This document shows, piece after piece, positions 62,087 to 64,000 of a stretch of DNA of 64,000 bases. Origin of the DNA: Limnohabitans sp. G3-2 (GTDB lineage: Bacteria; Pseudomonadota; Gammaproteobacteria; Burkholderiales; Burkholderiaceae_C); NCBI RefSeq assembly GCF_002778275.1, contig NZ_NESG01000003.1, positions 186,001-250,000 on the forward strand, given 5' to 3'. The notes beneath the pieces were generated by a model. The model did no database searches, was not told where the DNA came from, and saw only the letters and a list, made by a program, of their open reading frames with translations. The translations under genes were made by a program, and so were the position numbers. Numbering within the stretch: the first letter of the stretch is position 1; the number at the start of each line of letters is the position of its first letter.

Positions 62087-63478
62087 ATGAAAGCAGAGCA
62101 AAACGAGTTGATCACCCGCATCGGGCCCGGCACGCCCTGCGGCGCGGTCATGCGCCACTACTGGCAGCCCGTGGCCCTGGTGGACGAGTTCAACCCCGCG
62201 CTCGATCCGCGCATGGCGATTCGCCCCGTCAAAGCCGTGCGCATTCTGGGACAGGACCTGGTGCTGTTTCGCAACGCGCTGGGCGAGTACGGTTTGCTCG
62301 ATCGCGACTGCCCGCACCGTGGCGCGGACCTGGCCTATGGGCGCAACGAAGGCGATGGCCTGCGCTGCCCCTTTCATGGCTGGAAGTTCGACGTGACGGG
62401 CCAATGCATCGAAACGCCTGCCGAGCCCACGGGCAGCGCACTGTGCAAGCGGGTGCGCCAGCGCAGTTACCCGGTCATGGAGCGCAGTGGCATCCTTTTT
62501 GGCTGGTTCGGCCCCGAAGGCCAGACGCCCCCGCCCTTGCCGGGCATCGACGCCTTCAGCGCCCCGGCAACGCACACCTTTGCTTTCAAAGGGCTGTGGC
62601 ATTGCAACTGGCTGCAGGCCTTTGAGGTGGGCATTGACCCGGCGCACGCTTCGTACTTGCACCGTTTTTTCCAAGACGAATCGCTCGAAGGCAGTTATGG
62701 CCGCCAGTTCCGGGGCGCGAGCGCGGGCGATGTGCAAGGCGAGCGTTGGCCCATGACGCGCGTGATGCGTGAACTGGACCAGCCCGAGATTTCATTTGAG
62801 CCCACCGATGCGGGCATGCGCCTGACGGCGCTGCGCCCGATCCACGAGGCGCTGACCCATGTGCGGGTGACCCACGCGCTGTTCCCGCACACTTTTGTGA
62901 TTCCGCTGTCCGAGACCATGACCATCACGCAGATGCATGTGCCGGTGGACGACACGCACACCTATTGGTATTCGGTGTTCACCAGCTTTGACAGCCCGGT
63001 TGACAAAGAAGCCATGCGCCAGCAGCGCCTGCCCTCGGTCACCCTGCCGGACTACATCCCCAAGGCGGGCCGACACAACCACTGGGGCTTCAACCCCGAA
63101 GAGCAAGTGGCGCGCACTTACCTTGGCATGGGCGAGGACGACATCAATGTGCACGACCAGTGGGCCTGCGAAAGCATGGGGGCGATCCAGGACCGCACCC
63201 GCGAGCACCTGGGCACCAGCGACAAGGTGATCATGGCCCATCGGCGCATGCTGCTCAAAGCCATCGAGGTGGTGCAAGCCGGGGGCTCGCCACCCGGCTT
63301 TGCGCAAGCGGCTGTGGCCAGCCAGCGCGTGGGCCCCGACACGGTGGACGGCATCGCCCCCAGCGGACAGTGGCCGCAGTGGTGGCGCCAGGCGTGTGAT
63401 GCCAAGCGCAGCGGCGCACCGTGGGACGCGGCACTGCCGGGCCCTGTGGCCGCTTCAGCCGACACGGGTGCGGCATGA
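62087..63478 (+). CDS. Rieske ring-hydroxylating oxygenase, phthalate-dioxygenase type
   Basis: A 463-aa alpha subunit. The Rieske [2Fe-2S] ligands are Cys75 and His77 (CPHRGAD) with Cys94 and His97 (CPFHGW), 16 residues apart. The mononuclear iron site is EVGIDPAHASYLHRF near residue 185, with His from HASYLH. This single-component type (like phthalate 4,5-dioxygenase or vanillate demethylase VanA) needs a separate reductase, not seen here. A weak TATAAA lies at 62005-62010. Its stop overlaps the start of the glutamine-synthetase-like gene by 4 nt. Confidence 0.86.
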   Translation: MKAEQNELITRIGPGTPCGAVMRHYWQPVALVDEFNPALDPRMAIRPVKAVRILGQDLVLFRNALGEYGLLDRDCPHRGADLAYGRNEGDGLRCPFHGWKFDVTGQCIETPAEPTGSALCKRVRQRSYPVMERSGILFGWFGPEGQTPPPLPGIDAFSAPATHTFAFKGLWHCNWLQAFEVGIDPAHASYLHRFFQDESLEGSYGRQFRGASAGDVQGERWPMTRVMRELDQPEISFEPTDAGMRLTALRPIHEALTHVRVTHALFPHTFVIPLSETMTITQMHVPVDDTHTYWYSVFTSFDSPVDKEAMRQQRLPSVTLPDYIPKAGRHNHWGFNPEEQVARTYLGMGEDDINVHDQWACESMGAIQDRTREHLGTSDKVIMAHRRMLLKAIEVVQAGGSPPGFAQAAVASQRVGPDTVDGIAPSGQWPQWWRQACDAKRSGAPWDAALPGPVAASADTGAA

Positions 63479-64000
63479 GTTTCGCTGAACGCTGCGGCCT
63501 GCAAACCCGCGAACGGCAAGCCGCTTGCGAGCACTTGCTCCGGCAGGTGCAAGCCTCGGGCATCGAGCTGATCCGCCTGGGATGGTGCGACCTGCACGGC
63601 GTGGTGCGCGGCAAAACCATTGTGTCTTCGCAGCTGCGCCAGGCCTTGAGCCAGGGCATCGGCATGGTCAGCACCTTGCTGCTCAAAGACAGTTCAGACC
63701 GTACCGCCTTCAAGGTGTTCGAGCCAGGCATCGAAGAGACCCTGCCCGGCTTTGCCGGGGCCAGCAACCTCACGCTCATGCCCGACCCGGCCAGCTGGCA
63801 TGTGCTGCCTTGGACCGAAAAAACCGGCTGGCTGCAGTGCCAACCCTATTTGGCGGATGGCCGCATCGTGCCGCTCGATTCGCGCCATGTGCTGCAGCAA
63901 GCCGTGCAGCGACTGGCCGAGCGCGGCTGGCAAATGCGCTGCGGGCTCGAGATCGAGTTCCACATCTACCGCCTCAAAGACCCGCTGCACGGCCAGGATC
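63475..64000 (+). CDS. glutamine synthetase-family protein (partial, 3' end beyond window)
   Basis: The visible 175 codons (MSFAERCGLQTRERQAACEH) include the N-terminal beta-grasp domain with LIRLGWCDLHGVVRGKTI near residue 33, as in GlnA relatives. LEIEFHIYRLKDP, with metal-ligand Glu159 and Glu161, lies at the right edge. The fold catalyses ATP-dependent amide formation, with glutamate or another acid as acceptor. Relatives in catabolic operons (TdnQ/AtdA1 for aniline, IpuC for isopropylamine) make gamma-glutamyl amides. Translation is coupled to the Rieske gene by a 4-nt overlap. Confidence 0.82.
   Translation, partial: MSFAERCGLQTRERQAACEHLLRQVQASGIELIRLGWCDLHGVVRGKTIVSSQLRQALSQGIGMVSTLLLKDSSDRTAFKVFEPGIEETLPGFAGASNLTLMPDPASWHVLPWTEKTGWLQCQPYLADGRIVPLDSRHVLQQAVQRLAERGWQMRCGLEIEFHIYRLKDPLHGQD

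Overview
The window looks like chromosomal DNA of a betaproteobacterium of the order Burkholderiales, most likely family Comamonadaceae. The support is high GC, several Bug-type (TTT family) solute receptors, the phenylacetate genes, and the blocks yqgE-ruvX-pyrR-pyrB-pyrC', rplU-rpmA-obg-proB, dusB-fis-purH and rubredoxin/thiD-like/hemL. That assignment is inference from gene content and style. I found no phage, insertion sequence, plasmid or CRISPR features. Genes are dense on both strands, and many starts overlap the preceding stop by 4 nt (ATGA).

Positions 1-33.5 kb are mostly housekeeping. They hold a beta-ketoadipyl-CoA thiolase (142-1344), a pair of interleaved inverted repeats (1455-1618), proS, rppH, proB, obgE, rpmA, rplU and ispB. 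A pyrimidine operon follows (yqgE, ruvX, pyrR, pyrB, a catalytically degenerate pyrC', plsC). After it come a photolyase tail to tail with a small rubredoxin, a thiD-like gene, hemL, a DEAD-box helicase, purH-fis-dusB, ychF, a UbiH-like hydroxylase, and dsbC-DUF3429-M61 peptidase. REP-like hairpins lie in three intergenic gaps (about 20.2, 25.2 and 29.6 kb). A phenylacetate block (paaG-paaI-paaK) faces an enoyl-CoA hydratase across a candidate operator, and an elongator-type tRNA-Met(CAU) closes the region.

Positions 33.5-57.7 kb are accessory and catabolic. A first part has a hydratase/fumarylacetoacetase-family enzyme, a carboxymuconolactone decarboxylase-Bug-MFS operon, a glutathione transferase and a methyltransferase-like protein. 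The second part is an almost unbroken minus-strand run of 18 genes (57643 down to 38862). It begins with a GntR/UTRA regulator behind two 16-bp palindromes and a complete branched-chain-type ABC importer (livK, H, M, G, F). It continues with a Bug receptor, a LeuC/LeuD-like hydro-lyase, hydantoinase/oxoprolinase subunits B and A, an isochorismatase-fold protein whose nucleophilic Cys is Gly, a fumarate-reductase-like flavoprotein and an isocitrate lyase/PEP mutase-family lyase. It ends with a GNAT, a LigW-like decarboxylase, a second Bug receptor and a flavin monooxygenase. Read in order, this suggests uptake of a small acidic or N-containing (hetero)cyclic compound, ATP-dependent opening of a cyclic amide or imide, hydration of a maleate-type product, and retro-aldol cleavage to pyruvate plus an acid. 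The substrate is unknown. This operon is the best candidate in the window for an undescribed pathway.

Positions 57.8-64 kb hold an acyl-CoA ligase, a DUF2889 protein, miaB with a coupled 28-codon leader ORF, a gamma-glutamylcyclotransferase-like protein, and the start of another catabolic unit. In that unit a phthalate-dioxygenase-type Rieske oxygenase overlaps a glutamine-synthetase-like gene that runs off the right edge.
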